Counted from the stretch's first letter, positions 1 through 8,599 are shown. The stretch: 54,662 nucleotides of DNA from Woeseiaceae bacterium (GCA_028289545.1 JANQPG010000080.1:1-54662); one strand, 5' to 3'. Numbers and translations are program-made. Notes: generated by a model not told the origin, from the letters alone.

Positions 1-272
1 ATCTCGAACGGCCGGCGCTTCTCGTGCTCGGTGCCTTCGTTCAGGATGATGTCGTTGATCGTCACGTACATGGCGTGATCGGACACCGGCGTCTTGACCT
101 TGTAGGTCGAGCCGATGAGGACTTCCGGACGCTCGAGCTTCTCGTGCATGCGAATGACTTCGGCACGATCGCCGCCACCTTCGCGGCGGTACTCGGGTTT
201 CTCGGTTTTCTCCTGCTCCGCCGACGGCTGGTTGACGGCGTAGCCAACGATTTTCTTGTCGATTTTCATCAT
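1..272 (-). CDS. Ribonucleotide reductase class II small C-terminal subunit (NrdJb), partial
   Basis: The visible N-terminal 90 residues begin with MKIDKKIVGYAV and continue in a style I associate with the small second subunit of split adenosylcobalamin-dependent ribonucleotide reductases (NrdJb, TSCPD domain, as in Pseudomonas). The gene lies 59 nt downstream of the large subunit on the same strand, so the two are probably co-transcribed and form one enzyme that reduces ribonucleotides to deoxyribonucleotides. Two ATG codons in tandem (270-272 and 267-269) can serve as start; an AGGGA motif precedes them. The 3' end is cut by the window edge, so the cysteine-rich tail cannot be inspected. 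Confidence 0.8.
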   Translation of the reverse strand, partial: MMKIDKKIVGYAVNQPSAEQEKTEKPEYRREGGGDRAEVIRMHEKLERPEVLIGSTYKVKTPVSDHAMYVTINDIILNEGTEHEKRRPFE

Positions 273-331
273 GTTCGTTATTCCCTGTTACCTGCCCTTG
301 TACATACAAGACGTGTATGGCGGGCAGACGA

Positions 332-2482
332 TCAGAATTTTCCGTAGTAGCCTTCTTTCAGCGCGTCGAACAGGTTCGCGGCCGTGTGCACCTCACCGTC
401 GTACTCGATCTCCTCGTCGCCCTTGAGATCGACCGTCGAGCCGTCGTCGAGCGTAAAGGTATAGACCGTGTTCTTGAGGTCTTTCTCCTTGACCAGCACA
501 CCCTGGAACGCCTCGGGATTGAAGCGGAACGTCGTGCAGCCTTTGAGGCCCTGCTCGTAGGCATACAGATAAATGCCCTTGAAGTCTTCATAGGCGTAGT
601 CGGTGGGCACGTTGGCGGTCTTCGAGATCGACGAGTCGATCCATTTTTGCGCTGCCGCCTGGATGTCCACGTGCTCGCGCGGGGAAATATCGTCCGCCGT
701 AATGAAGTATTCCGGCAGGCTGCTGGCCGCGCCGTCGGCACCGGCCGGCATGGCGTCATTGTCGATCAGCTCACGATAAGCCAGCAGCTCGAACGAGAAC
801 ACGTCGACTTTTTCCTTGGTCTTGCGGCCTTCACGGATCACGTTACGGAAGTAGTGATGTGCAAAACTCGGCTCGATACCGTTGGAGGCGTTGTTCGCCA
901 GCGACAGCGAAATGGTGCCTGTCGGCGCAATCGAGCTGTGATGCGTAAAGCGAGCACCGACCTCGGCCAGTTCGTCGACCAGTTCGGGCGCTTCGGACGC
1001 CACGCGCTGCATGTAGCGGCTGTAGCGCGCGTGCAGGACCCGCCCGGGCACCTTGTCGCCCGCGCGGTAACCGTCCGCGACCATCTCCGGTCGCTTGCGG
1101 AGCATCTCCTCGGTGACCTCGAAGTTCTCGTTCATGATCGGCGCCGGCCCTTTCTCTTTCGCAAGCTCGAGCGCCTCTTCCCAGCCGGCAATGGCCAGTT
1201 CGCGCGACACGCGCTCGGTGAACTCGACGGCAGCCGGTTCACCGTACTTCATGCGCAGCATCGTAATTGTTGAACCGAGCCCCAGGAATCCCATGCCGTG
1301 GCGGCGCTTGCGCTGGATCTCGTTGCGCTGCTGCGGCAGCGGCAAGCCATTGATTTCGACAACGTTATCGAGCATGCGTGTAAACGTCTTGACGACCTTG
1401 CGGAAGTTGTCCCAGTCGAAGCGCGCATCGTCCGTAAACGCGTCGACGACAAACCGCGTCAGATTCACCGAGCCCAAGAGACAGGATCCGTAAGGCGGCA
1501 ACGGCTGCTCACCGCAAGGGTTGGTTGCACGAATGTTTTCGCAGAACCAGTTGTTGTTCATTTCGTTGACCTTGTCGATCAACACAAAACCCGGCTCGGC
1601 AAAGTCATAGGTCGACGCCATGATGACGTCCCAGACGCGTCGCGCCGGCAGCGTCTTGTAGATCTTGCAGGCGACGAGACCTTCGCCGTTGGTCACGTAG
1701 TTGCCGGCCTCGGGCCACTCGCGCCAGACGATCTGACTGTCGTCATCGAGATCGAGGCCGTCCTGTTCGAGTTCTTTGCGGTTGACCGGGAACGCAAGCT
1801 TCCAGTCCGCTTCATTGACGACAGCCTGCATGAACTCGTCGGTGATCAGGAGCGACAGGTTGAACTGGCGCAAGCGGCCGTCCTCGCGCTTGGCGCGGAT
1901 GAACTCCATGACGTCCGGATGGCCGACGTCGAAGGTGCCCATCTGCGCACCGCGCCGGCCGCCGGCCGACGACACCGTAAAACACATCTTGTCGTAGATA
2001 TCCATGAACGACAGCGGACCCGAGGTGTAGGCGCCGGCACCCGTCACGTAGGCGCCCTTCGGGCGCAGGGTCGAAAACTCGTAGCCGATGCCGCAGCCGG
2101 CCTTGAGCGTCAGCCCGGCTTCGTGAACCTTATTGAGAATATTGTCCATCGAATCGCCGACCGTGCCGGAAACCGTGCAATTGATCGTCGACGTGGCGGG
2201 CTTGTGCTCCTGGGCACCGGCATTGGAGACGATTCGTCCCGCCGGGATGGCGCCATTCTGCAGCGCCCATACGAATGCCTCGAAGTATTGCTCTCGTTTC
2301 GATTCCGTTTCCACGTTAGCGAGCGCGCGCGCCACTCGTCGGTACGTGCCGTCGATGCTCTCGTCGATCGGCGAACCGTCTTTGGCGCTCAGGCGATACT
2401 TAGTGTCCCAGATATCGATCGATGCGGCCTGGAACTCGATATCTGTGGTTTTGTGCATGTCCAGATTCACGGCAGACTTCAT
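332..2482 (-). CDS. nrdJ: Adenosylcobalamin-dependent (class II) ribonucleoside reductase, large subunit
   Basis: A 716-residue catalytic subunit that makes deoxyribonucleotides with a B12-derived radical, independent of oxygen. The ten-stranded barrel motifs are present: the first redox cysteine is in STINC (Cys102), the catalytic triad is in NPCGEQ (Asn321, Cys323, Glu325), the probable partner cysteine is Cys334 in YGSCLLGSVNL, and the phosphate-binding APTGTISLS motif lies further on. The protein stops without the C-terminal cysteine tail of one-piece NrdJ enzymes, which fits a split enzyme completed by the small gene downstream. Its upstream region carries a strong promoter overlapped by NrdR-type boxes. 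The family is firmly recognised; the split arrangement is known from Pseudomonas (NrdJa/NrdJb). Confidence 0.95.
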   Translation of the reverse strand: MKSAVNLDMHKTTDIEFQAASIDIWDTKYRLSAKDGSPIDESIDGTYRRVARALANVETESKREQYFEAFVWALQNGAIPAGRIVSNAGAQEHKPATSTINCTVSGTVGDSMDNILNKVHEAGLTLKAGCGIGYEFSTLRPKGAYVTGAGAYTSGPLSFMDIYDKMCFTVSSAGGRRGAQMGTFDVGHPDVMEFIRAKREDGRLRQFNLSLLITDEFMQAVVNEADWKLAFPVNRKELEQDGLDLDDDSQIVWREWPEAGNYVTNGEGLVACKIYKTLPARRVWDVIMASTYDFAEPGFVLIDKVNEMNNNWFCENIRATNPCGEQPLPPYGSCLLGSVNLTRFVVDAFTDDARFDWDNFRKVVKTFTRMLDNVVEINGLPLPQQRNEIQRKRRHGMGFLGLGSTITMLRMKYGEPAAVEFTERVSRELAIAGWEEALELAKEKGPAPIMNENFEVTEEMLRKRPEMVADGYRAGDKVPGRVLHARYSRYMQRVASEAPELVDELAEVGARFTHHSSIAPTGTISLSLANNASNGIEPSFAHHYFRNVIREGRKTKEKVDVFSFELLAYRELIDNDAMPAGADGAASSLPEYFITADDISPREHVDIQAAAQKWIDSSISKTANVPTDYAYEDFKGIYLYAYEQGLKGCTTFRFNPEAFQGVLVKEKDLKNTVYTFTLDDGSTVDLKGDEEIEYDGEVHTAANLFDALKEGYYGKF

Positions 2483-2628
2483 AACGTCCTATTACTCCCC
2501 AAATGCTCCGTGCGGAGACGTTTTTGCTGTTGTTGCAACCGATTTTTTTCGGAGAAAGGAAACCCGCTCGCCCCGGGCGCAACGCCGCTGGCGAGATTCA
2601 GAGGAGGTTTCGAATCTTCGCTGGATGG

Positions 2629-2668
2629 ACACAAGATGTTGTGTCCGAGTGGGCACAAGATTATGCCC
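2629..2668. promoter_or_regulatory. NrdR-type operator pair
   Basis: Box 1 at 2629-2644 reads ACACAAGATGTTGTGT, agreeing with the NrdR consensus acaCwAtATaTwGtgt at 14 of 16 positions. A weaker box with the same CACAAGAT core lies at 2653-2668, 24 bp further upstream relative to nrdJ, inside a GGGCA...TGCCC dyad. The second box covers the -10 element of the nrdJ promoter and the first lies just downstream of the expected start point, which suits repression by NrdR-dATP/ATP. The 24-bp offset is not the usual roughly 31-bp spacing of paired NrdR boxes, so box 2 is the less certain one. Confidence 0.75.
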
Positions 2669-2686
2669 CGGGCGAACAACTGTCAA
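2658..2686 (-). promoter_or_regulatory. Sigma70 promoter of nrdJ
   Basis: Read on the minus strand there is a perfect -35 TTGACA (2681-2686), a 17-bp spacer and a -10 TAATCT (2658-2663). It points at nrdJ, about 175 nt before the start codon. Both elements are textbook in sequence and spacing, and the overlap with the NrdR boxes supports the assignment. Confidence 0.75.
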
Positions 2687-2890
2687 GCCTTTGGCGAAAA
2701 AAATGTAGCGGGTAATTATAAAATAAAATCAAGGGTTTATGATCAATAGCGCGAAATCTGGTTTAAAAACACTCCGAAAAAAATGACGCTTTTATGAAAA
2801 CGGCCAGACACTACATCTAGTGGCATTAAGTGAAGCCGAAAATACCCGGTTTTGCGATCTCGAATACGCAGAAATCGCAAAAAACAGCGA

Positions 2891-2919
2891 CTTGAAACGC
2901 CATCTTGAGCCCCTACCTA
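2891..2919 (+). promoter_or_regulatory. Sigma32 (heat-shock) promoter of the hsp20 gene
   Basis: CTTGAAA at 2891-2897 followed, 13 bp after CTTGAA, by CCCCTACCT (2910-2918) closely matches the RpoH consensus CTTGAA-N13-CCCCATnT. It points at the small heat-shock gene and predicts a leader of about 75 nt. The match and the nature of the gene support each other. Confidence 0.8.
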
Positions 2920-2956
2920 GGAGCCAATGAGCGGCGATACCGCACCGTCTGAGGCG

Positions 2957-2995
2957 GATCGTCCCCACTATCGAATTGAGTCTTTCTAGGAGATC
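2957..2995 (+). promoter_or_regulatory. Candidate RNA thermometer hairpin over the hsp20 ribosome-binding site
   Basis: In the predicted leader, GATC-G-TCC (2957-2964) can pair with GGA-GATC (2989-2995), leaving one bulged G and burying most of the AGGAG ribosome-binding site (2988-2992). Hairpins that hide the Shine-Dalgarno sequence opposite a bulged G are the hallmark of ROSE-type thermometers found ahead of small heat-shock genes. The stem is short (7 pairs plus a weak inner ACT/AGT helix), so this is a suggestion only. Confidence 0.35.
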
Positions 2996-2998
2996 ACG

Positions 2999-3436
2999 AT
3001 GAATCTGACACGTTTCGAACCCTGGTCGCTGGTGGACCTCATGCACCGCGACCTCGACCGTCTGGCCAGTCGCCGCCTGAGCCACAACCACGACGAACAG
3101 TCGGTGGCCGACTGGGTGCCGGCCGTCGACATCGTAGAAGAAAAGGACCGCTTCGTGCTGCGCGCAGATGTGCCGGGCGTCGAACCCAAGGATATCGACG
3201 TCAGCATGGACGCCGGCGTGCTGTCGGTGTCCGGCGAACGCAAATCGGAGACCGAGAGCGACGCGGACGGCGTGCGCCGTATCGAACGCTTCTCGGGCCG
3301 CTTCTACCGCCGCTTCACGCTGCCGGACACCGCTGACGCCGAGAACATTTCGGCGCGCAGCGAGAACGGCATACTCGAGGTGTCGATCCCGAAACTGGCG
3401 GCCGTGCAGGCCCGCAGGATTACGGTCGAACACTAA
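2999..3436 (+). CDS. Small heat-shock protein, Hsp20 family
   Basis: A 145-residue ATP-independent holdase that would bind unfolding proteins in the cytoplasm under heat stress. The alpha-crystallin domain covers roughly residues 38-135, with the typical WVPAVDIVEEKDRF entry, the FSGRFYRRFTLP segment and the GILEVSIPK signature containing the terminal I/V-x-I/V-like strand. An AGGAG ribosome-binding site sits 6 nt before the ATG. The gene stands alone, with a sigma32-type promoter upstream and a strong hairpin downstream, so it is probably a monocistronic heat-shock gene. Confidence 0.93.
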   Translation: MNLTRFEPWSLVDLMHRDLDRLASRRLSHNHDEQSVADWVPAVDIVEEKDRFVLRADVPGVEPKDIDVSMDAGVLSVSGERKSETESDADGVRRIERFSGRFYRRFTLPDTADAENISARSENGILEVSIPKLAAVQARRITVEH

Positions 3437-3456
3437 GCAGCCGACAGCCCTTGCGA

Positions 3457-3487
3457 GCCCGGGTGCGACGATTCGTCGCACCCGGGC
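3457..3487 (+). terminator. Hairpin terminator after hsp20
   Basis: A 13-bp perfect GC-rich stem GCCCGGGTGCGAC / GTCGCACCCGGGC with a 5-nt loop begins 20 nt after the hsp20 stop. There is no run of T after it, so it may stabilise the transcript's 3' end or terminate inefficiently rather than act as a classic intrinsic terminator. Confidence 0.55.
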
Positions 3488-3541
3488 ATCTCCGTAAATC
3501 GCAGGATGAATCCCTGACGCCGGTAGGCGTGCGGGCACGCC

Positions 3542-3612
3542 GGAACTTTCACCGGGCGACACGTGTCGACGGCTTATGACACCCGGTTTTGCACCTTCGT
3601 TGGGCCTATAAT
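3542..3612 (+). promoter_or_regulatory. Promoter region of the DegP/DegQ-type protease (sigmaE-like plus a TATAAT box)
   Basis: GGAACTT at 3542-3548, a 16-bp spacer and GTCGAC at 3565-3570 resemble the sigmaE consensus GGAACTT-N16-GTCTAA, which is the expected control for a DegP-type gene. A perfect TATAAT follows at 3607-3612, but no good -35 lies at the right distance (TTGCAC is only 12 bp away). The leader between 3612 and the gene contains three copies of AATCGGCG and a CGGTTC/GAACCG hairpin (3724-3737). Confidence 0.45.
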
Positions 3613-3775
3613 CGGATGTGCCGAACCGTCATCGAGGCCGGTTGGACGAGGCACATCGCGAAAATCGGCGCAAAAATCGGCGTTAACGGTGCGTTCAGGT
3701 AACGCGCCAAAGAATCGGCGACGCCGGTTCTTGAACCGAAATAGCCATGAGTAACAAAAGCCAGAAGTGAGATAC

Positions 3776-5122
3776 ATGCTGAAACAAACCCGAATTATGC
3801 TGTCCCTCGTGGCGCTTACCTTCGTCACGGCCGGCCACGCCGCGCTGCCGCTTGCGGTGGACGGGCAACCGGTCGTCAGCCTGGCACCCATTGTCGAAAA
3901 AACCTCCCCGGCCGTCGTGAACATTCGCGTCAGCCAGACGGTTGCCGCCCGACAGTTCGGCAGTGACGCATTCCGACGCTACTTCGGTTTGCCGGACGTG
4001 CCGCAGGGCGGCACGCGACAGGCGACGAGCGCCGGCTCAGGCGTCATCGTCGATGCTGAAAACGGCTACATACTTACAAATCATCACGTCGTCGACGGTG
4101 CGGACGAGATCGAGATCTTCACGTTCGACGGCCGCACCCTGGACGCAACGATCATCGGTTCCGACGAACGCACCGACATTGCCGTGATCCAGGTCGAAGC
4201 CGACGACCTCGTGGAAATGCCGATCGGCGATTCCGAAGCCATCCGTGTCGGCGACTTCGTGCTGGCGATCGGCAACCCGTTCGGTCTGCAGCATACCGTC
4301 ACCTCGGGCATCGTGAGCGCATTGGGCCGCATGGGCATCAGCCGGGGCGACACGCTCGAGGATTTCATTCAGACCGACGCGTCGATCAATCCCGGCAATT
4401 CCGGAGGGGCGCTCGTCAATATGTCCGGAGAGCTCATCGGCATCAACTCGGCGATTATTAGCCGTTCCGGCGGCAACGTCGGCATCGGCTTTGCCGTACC
4501 GACCGAAATCGCCAGCTCGATCATGCGGCAAATCCTCGACTTCGGCGAAGTCCGCCGCGGTCTTCTCGGCGTTACGATCAACCCTGTCGATCGCGAAGTC
4601 GCAGAAACGCTGAACATTCCGGTGGATAGCGGTGCGATTATCACGAGTGTTGCCGAGGGTTCCGCTGCCGAGCGCGCCGGACTCGAAGTCGACGACGTCA
4701 TCGTCGAAATCAACTCGAAACGTATCGGCAACGCCTTCGAACTCGTCAACACAATTGGCCTCATGTCACCGGGCGAAGAAGTCACGATCCGCTACGTTCG
4801 TGGCGAACGCACCCGGACCACAACGGCGGAGCTGGGCCAGCGGATCGCGCAAAGCGTGCTCGGAGAGGACATCCACCCGGGTCTCGCGGGCGCCGAGTTC
4901 TCGTCGTCGAGCACGAGCGGCGTGCGCGGCATCGAGGTTGCTTCGGTGCAGGACGGCAGTCCCGCGTCTCAGCGCGACATCCGCGCCGGCGACATCATTA
5001 CGGCCGCCAACCGCAGAAGCGTCGACTCGATCGCGGAACTCTCGCAGGTCGCCAGTGGCAGCAACATCGTGTTCCTTTACATAGTACGCGGTGACCGAAC
5101 GATTCTCAGGCAAATACGTTAG
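3776..5122 (+). CDS. degQ: Periplasmic serine endoprotease, DegP/DegQ (Do) family
   Basis: A 448-residue trypsin-like protease and chaperone of the periplasm. Counting from the ATG at 3776, residues 1-22 form a signal peptide ending GHA. The catalytic triad is visible: His104 in TNHHVV, Asp134 in RTDIAV, Ser209 in GNSGG. Two PDZ domains follow (about residues 255-345 and 365-448). The short loop between the mature N-terminus and the first catalytic strand resembles DegQ more than DegP. A GTG nine bases upstream is an alternative start, but the ATG has the better-spaced AAGTGAG. A strong intrinsic terminator ends the unit. Confidence 0.93.
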   Translation: MLKQTRIMLSLVALTFVTAGHAALPLAVDGQPVVSLAPIVEKTSPAVVNIRVSQTVAARQFGSDAFRRYFGLPDVPQGGTRQATSAGSGVIVDAENGYILTNHHVVDGADEIEIFTFDGRTLDATIIGSDERTDIAVIQVEADDLVEMPIGDSEAIRVGDFVLAIGNPFGLQHTVTSGIVSALGRMGISRGDTLEDFIQTDASINPGNSGGALVNMSGELIGINSAIISRSGGNVGIGFAVPTEIASSIMRQILDFGEVRRGLLGVTINPVDREVAETLNIPVDSGAIITSVAEGSAAERAGLEVDDVIVEINSKRIGNAFELVNTIGLMSPGEEVTIRYVRGERTRTTTAELGQRIAQSVLGEDIHPGLAGAEFSSSSTSGVRGIEVASVQDGSPASQRDIRAGDIITAANRRSVDSIAELSQVASGSNIVFLYIVRGDRTILRQIR

Positions 5123-5158
5123 ATAGAAGCGCGCCGGAGGGCCGCAATCAAACATCGC

Positions 5159-5195
5159 GGGCTGCAAGGACACAAGTTCCTTGCAGCCCTTTTTT
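5159..5195 (+). terminator. Intrinsic terminator after the degQ-type gene
   Basis: A 12-bp stem GGGCTGCAAGGA / TCCTTGCAGCCC (5159-5170 and 5178-5189) with a 7-nt loop is followed at once by TTTTTT. This is a classic Rho-independent terminator 37 nt after the protease stop codon. Confidence 0.92.
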
Positions 5196-5318
5196 GTTCA
5201 TGTAGCGGCCACGCCGCGGGAGCAAACCGCACTTTTGTAACAACGTTTCCAAGCCGCTTGCAGAACCGAAAGCAGGCCAGTAGGGTCAGACGTAGAGTAC
5301 GCGCCTTGGGACACACTG

Positions 5319-7388
5319 ATGCGGCTTCAGCGAATACCTACGTATGCACTCCCGGCGATCCTGCTGTCTTGTCTGCTCGTGCCCTCTGCGGCCGTCGTTT
5401 CGACGGCGAATGCCGCGGAAGTCGATCGCAACACCGAGCGTGCGCGCGAACTTTTCCGGCAGGTCTACGACGACGTAGAACGGGGCGACTGGTCGGTCGT
5501 TACTGAGCTGTCGGCTGCCGATCGGCGGCGCCTCGAGAACTATCTCCTCTGGCCGGATCTCAAGGCCGCGCAGCTCAAAGCGAAGCTGCGCGCACTGCGC
5601 GGGAGCATGGCAAAGCCGGCAACGGAGGAGGCCATCGAGCGTTTTCTCGCGGAGTACGGCACGCTGCGCCCGTCTCGCGAGCTTCGCTACCGCCATACGC
5701 TCCATCTTGCTGCGAGCGGGCAGCCAAAACGCTACCTCGACGCCTACCGGTCCTACTACCAGGGACGAGACCTTGCGCGTCTGGACTGCCTTGCGCTCGA
5801 CGCTGAAATTCTTACGTCGCGGTCGACGCGCATTGCCGGCCGCGCGCTCGACCTGTGGCTCACGGGCCAAAGCCAGGCTGACGAATGCGATCCGGTGTTT
5901 ACTTGGTTGCGCGAACAGGGGCTGCTCAACGAGGAGCACTACCGGCAGCGATTCCTGCTCGCGATCGAGGCGCAGGCATTCTCGCGCGCACGATGGCTCG
6001 GCAAATCGATCGACGCCGAACACGTCGCCGTCGCCGAGGCCTGGCAGCGTGCCGCCGACCGCCCTGAGACCTATTTGAGGAACTTCCGCAAAGCGCAGCC
6101 CTCGACAGAGGATCGCGCAATGCTGGTGTACGCGGTCAAACGACTGACTTACCGTGACCCGCAGCTCGCGCGAACGCTCTGGGCGCCGATGACGGAACGC
6201 TATGTGTTCAGCGCGGCCGAGCGCGGCGACACCGACCGCCACATTGCTCTGTGGACGGCGCGTGACGGACTCGACGGCGCGCACTGGCTGCTGAGCCGCC
6301 TGCCTGAAGCGTTCAGAGACACCGAAGTCCATCGCTGGCGAGCCCGGGTCTCCCTGCGCGACGGCGACTGGCAACAGTTGCTCGACGACCTCAACGCCAT
6401 GCCTCCGGCGGAAGCCGACCGCGAAGAATGGCGGTACTGGCACGCAACCGCGCGCATCGAGGCGGGCGACGCGGCGCGTGGCCGCGATGAGCTGGAAAGG
6501 CTCGCGGAGGAGCGCAGTTATTATGGCTTCCTGGCGGCAGACGCGCTCGGCGATCATTACGCGCTGGCCGAAATGCCGCTCGAGGCAGACGAAGCCCTCA
6601 TCGCAGAGATCGGCGCGCGCCCCTCGATCCAGCGCGCGCGGGAACTGTTTTTTGTGGGACAGGACAGCCGCGGCCGCAGTGAGTGGGACGCCGCCGTTCG
6701 CGGTTTCGACGACGTAGCCAAACAACAGGCCGCCCTGCTGGCCCATCGCTGGGGCTGGCATTCCCGGGCGATTGCCACAGCCGCAAGCGCCGAACTCTAC
6801 GACGACCTGACCTTGCGTTACCCGCTGCCGTTCGCCGAACACTTTAGCCGCGGCTCCAAAGCAGCCAGCATCCCGGCCGATTGGGCGTATGGTATTGCGC
6901 GCAGCGAATCCCTGTTCATGCGCGACGTCCGCTCACACGCCGGCGCCATTGGCCTCATGCAGCTCATGCCCCGAACGGGGCGCGAGGTGGCCCGCCAGCT
7001 CAACATCCGCTACGAGGGCTTGACGACACTCACCGACCCGATCACCAACATCCGGCTCGGCACCTCCTACCTCGGACAAATGCTCGAGCGTTTCGACGGC
7101 AATCGCGCGTTTGCGACCGCAGCCTATAACGCCGGCCCGCACCGCGTAGACAATTGGCGTGAGCGCAGCTCCGCTGCCGACCCGCTCGTATGGATCGAGA
7201 ACATACCGTTTAACGAAACGCGCAAGTATGTCCGCCGCGTGCTCACCGCCGAAACGATTTTTCACTGGCGCATGACCGGAGAAACCCGACGGCTTTCAGC
7301 ATCACTCGCGCCCGCGCTCACACCGCGCGAAGAGACGCTCGCCCGCCTTGGCGGTCCCGCCGACGAACAGCACCACCTGGATCGATAA
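5319..7388 (+). CDS. slt: Soluble lytic murein transglycosylase (Slt70 family)
   Basis: A 689-residue periplasmic enzyme that cleaves peptidoglycan glycan strands with formation of 1,6-anhydromuramic acid. It begins with a signal peptide (hydrophobic ALPAILLSCLLVPSAA, ending near NAAE) and has a long helical superhelix region, then the SLT catalytic domain near residues 515-640: the catalytic Glu is in ARSESLFM, followed by GAIGLMQLMP and AAYNAGPHRV. Length and architecture match Slt70. Its stop codon overlaps the start of the next gene by one base (TAATG), so the two are translationally coupled. Confidence 0.93.
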   Translation: MRLQRIPTYALPAILLSCLLVPSAAVVSTANAAEVDRNTERARELFRQVYDDVERGDWSVVTELSAADRRRLENYLLWPDLKAAQLKAKLRALRGSMAKPATEEAIERFLAEYGTLRPSRELRYRHTLHLAASGQPKRYLDAYRSYYQGRDLARLDCLALDAEILTSRSTRIAGRALDLWLTGQSQADECDPVFTWLREQGLLNEEHYRQRFLLAIEAQAFSRARWLGKSIDAEHVAVAEAWQRAADRPETYLRNFRKAQPSTEDRAMLVYAVKRLTYRDPQLARTLWAPMTERYVFSAAERGDTDRHIALWTARDGLDGAHWLLSRLPEAFRDTEVHRWRARVSLRDGDWQQLLDDLNAMPPAEADREEWRYWHATARIEAGDAARGRDELERLAEERSYYGFLAADALGDHYALAEMPLEADEALIAEIGARPSIQRARELFFVGQDSRGRSEWDAAVRGFDDVAKQQAALLAHRWGWHSRAIATAASAELYDDLTLRYPLPFAEHFSRGSKAASIPADWAYGIARSESLFMRDVRSHAGAIGLMQLMPRTGREVARQLNIRYEGLTTLTDPITNIRLGTSYLGQMLERFDGNRAFATAAYNAGPHRVDNWRERSSAADPLVWIENIPFNETRKYVRRVLTAETIFHWRMTGETRRLSASLAPALTPREETLARLGGPADEQHHLDR

Positions 7389-8599
7389 TGCGCACGCTGG
7401 CCGGCATTGCGTCGCTGTTACTGGCGAGCGCGGTCAGCGCCGAGCTGCCCGACGATCCCTGGGAACTCGAGAATGGCTACGAAACCAAGCTCTTGTTCCT
7501 GCACGCGCTGATCAACTACTCATTCGATCCGCAATGGCAACTCGACTGGGAGCGCGAGCAGTACGTCGACAACGCGCTGCGGGTGAACACCGGCAGCGTG
7601 TCTTCCGACGAGCTGCTCACGGAAATCGACCTGAACGTCAACGAAGCGCTCAACGACGACTGGCGGTTCTTCGGCCAGTTTCGCCGCGAAGGGTTCAGGC
7701 GCCGTCCTGTTCGCGAGGACCAGGTTCTGCTGGGCTTCGAGCGTCGCTGGCGCGGTAATTCCGCCGTCTACCTGGGCGTCAATCCCGAGTTCGGCAAGGA
7801 ATTCCTCGATATCGAGGCAGGTTTTGCGCTGTACGGTGACTCGCGTGAGCAGTATCTGCGCCTGGGTTTGAGAGCCGTCGACCTGAACTGGGGCAGCAAG
7901 AACCAGCTTGCCGGCACCCAGGAAGAGCGACCGCTGAAGCTCAACTGGGCCCTGCGCTGGCCGCTGTCCGAGCGGTTATGGATATACAGCGAGGGGCTGG
8001 TCGGCAGCGGCTTCGAACGGCGCTTTCCCGACGAGGAAGAATCGCCCGAGCTACGCTCGCAGGACCGCAATCAGAACCGCGCGGAAGTGCGCCTGACCTG
8101 GCAACAGCCGGGCCTCAAGGAGCGGCTGTGGGCCGTCACGCTCGACTGGTACGACTTTGAAGAGACCCGGCTGTTCACGACGCCGGGTTTCGACTACGAC
8201 TACGAAAACACGCAGATCAACGCGGGTGTGGAGCACGTGCGGTTGCTCGGCGACCGGCACCGATTGAGGCTCGTGGCGCAGTTGGTCGTTCAGGAAGCCT
8301 CGTCACGAGGGTTTCGCGAACACGACTACGAACGTCAGGATGTCCTCGCGGGCGCCTTCTACGAATACCTGTGGCCGAACAACCGCTTCACAATCGCGTA
8401 CGCCGGGGGTATCCCGGACATCGACTACGACGCGCTGATTGCGGACAACAGCTTCGAGGAAAGCCGCTACACCGACAAACTCATCATCGGTTGGGAATAT
8501 CGCTTCTCGGATCGTGCGAGCATTCGCGCCTCCGTCAGCCAGGAGGTCAGCGAACGCGGCTTCGGCGGCGGCGCCGTTCAATACCAGATGTTTTTCTAG
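7388..8599 (+). CDS. Predicted outer-membrane beta-barrel protein, function unknown
   Basis: A 403-residue protein with a signal peptide (residues 1-18, ending VSA). The rest is rich in alternating aromatic and polar strands such as WRFFGQFRREGF, NSAVYLGVNPEF and RFTIAYAGGIP, and ends in the aromatic YQMFF, as outer-membrane barrels recognised by BamA do. Its ATG overlaps the slt stop codon (TAATG), suggesting co-expression with the transglycosylase. I do not recognise a named family; a role in the cell envelope is inferred from topology and context only. Confidence 0.75.
   Translation: MRTLAGIASLLLASAVSAELPDDPWELENGYETKLLFLHALINYSFDPQWQLDWEREQYVDNALRVNTGSVSSDELLTEIDLNVNEALNDDWRFFGQFRREGFRRRPVREDQVLLGFERRWRGNSAVYLGVNPEFGKEFLDIEAGFALYGDSREQYLRLGLRAVDLNWGSKNQLAGTQEERPLKLNWALRWPLSERLWIYSEGLVGSGFERRFPDEEESPELRSQDRNQNRAEVRLTWQQPGLKERLWAVTLDWYDFEETRLFTTPGFDYDYENTQINAGVEHVRLLGDRHRLRLVAQLVVQEASSRGFREHDYERQDVLAGAFYEYLWPNNRFTIAYAGGIPDIDYDALIADNSFEESRYTDKLIIGWEYRFSDRASIRASVSQEVSERGFGGGAVQYQMFF

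Noticed and set aside
2927..2989. 20-codon leader frame between the sigma32 promoter and hsp20
   Set aside because: Its ATG would be at the very 5' end of the predicted transcript and the AGGAG before it is only 3 nt away, so translation is unlikely.
3747..3770. Seven-codon frame overlapping the protease gene start
   Set aside because: Too short and without a ribosome-binding site; expected by chance.
5286..6842. Long minus-strand frame (518 codons) opposite slt
   Set aside because: It lies fully antisense to a well-conserved transglycosylase and shows no domain; long shadow frames are expected in GC-rich DNA.
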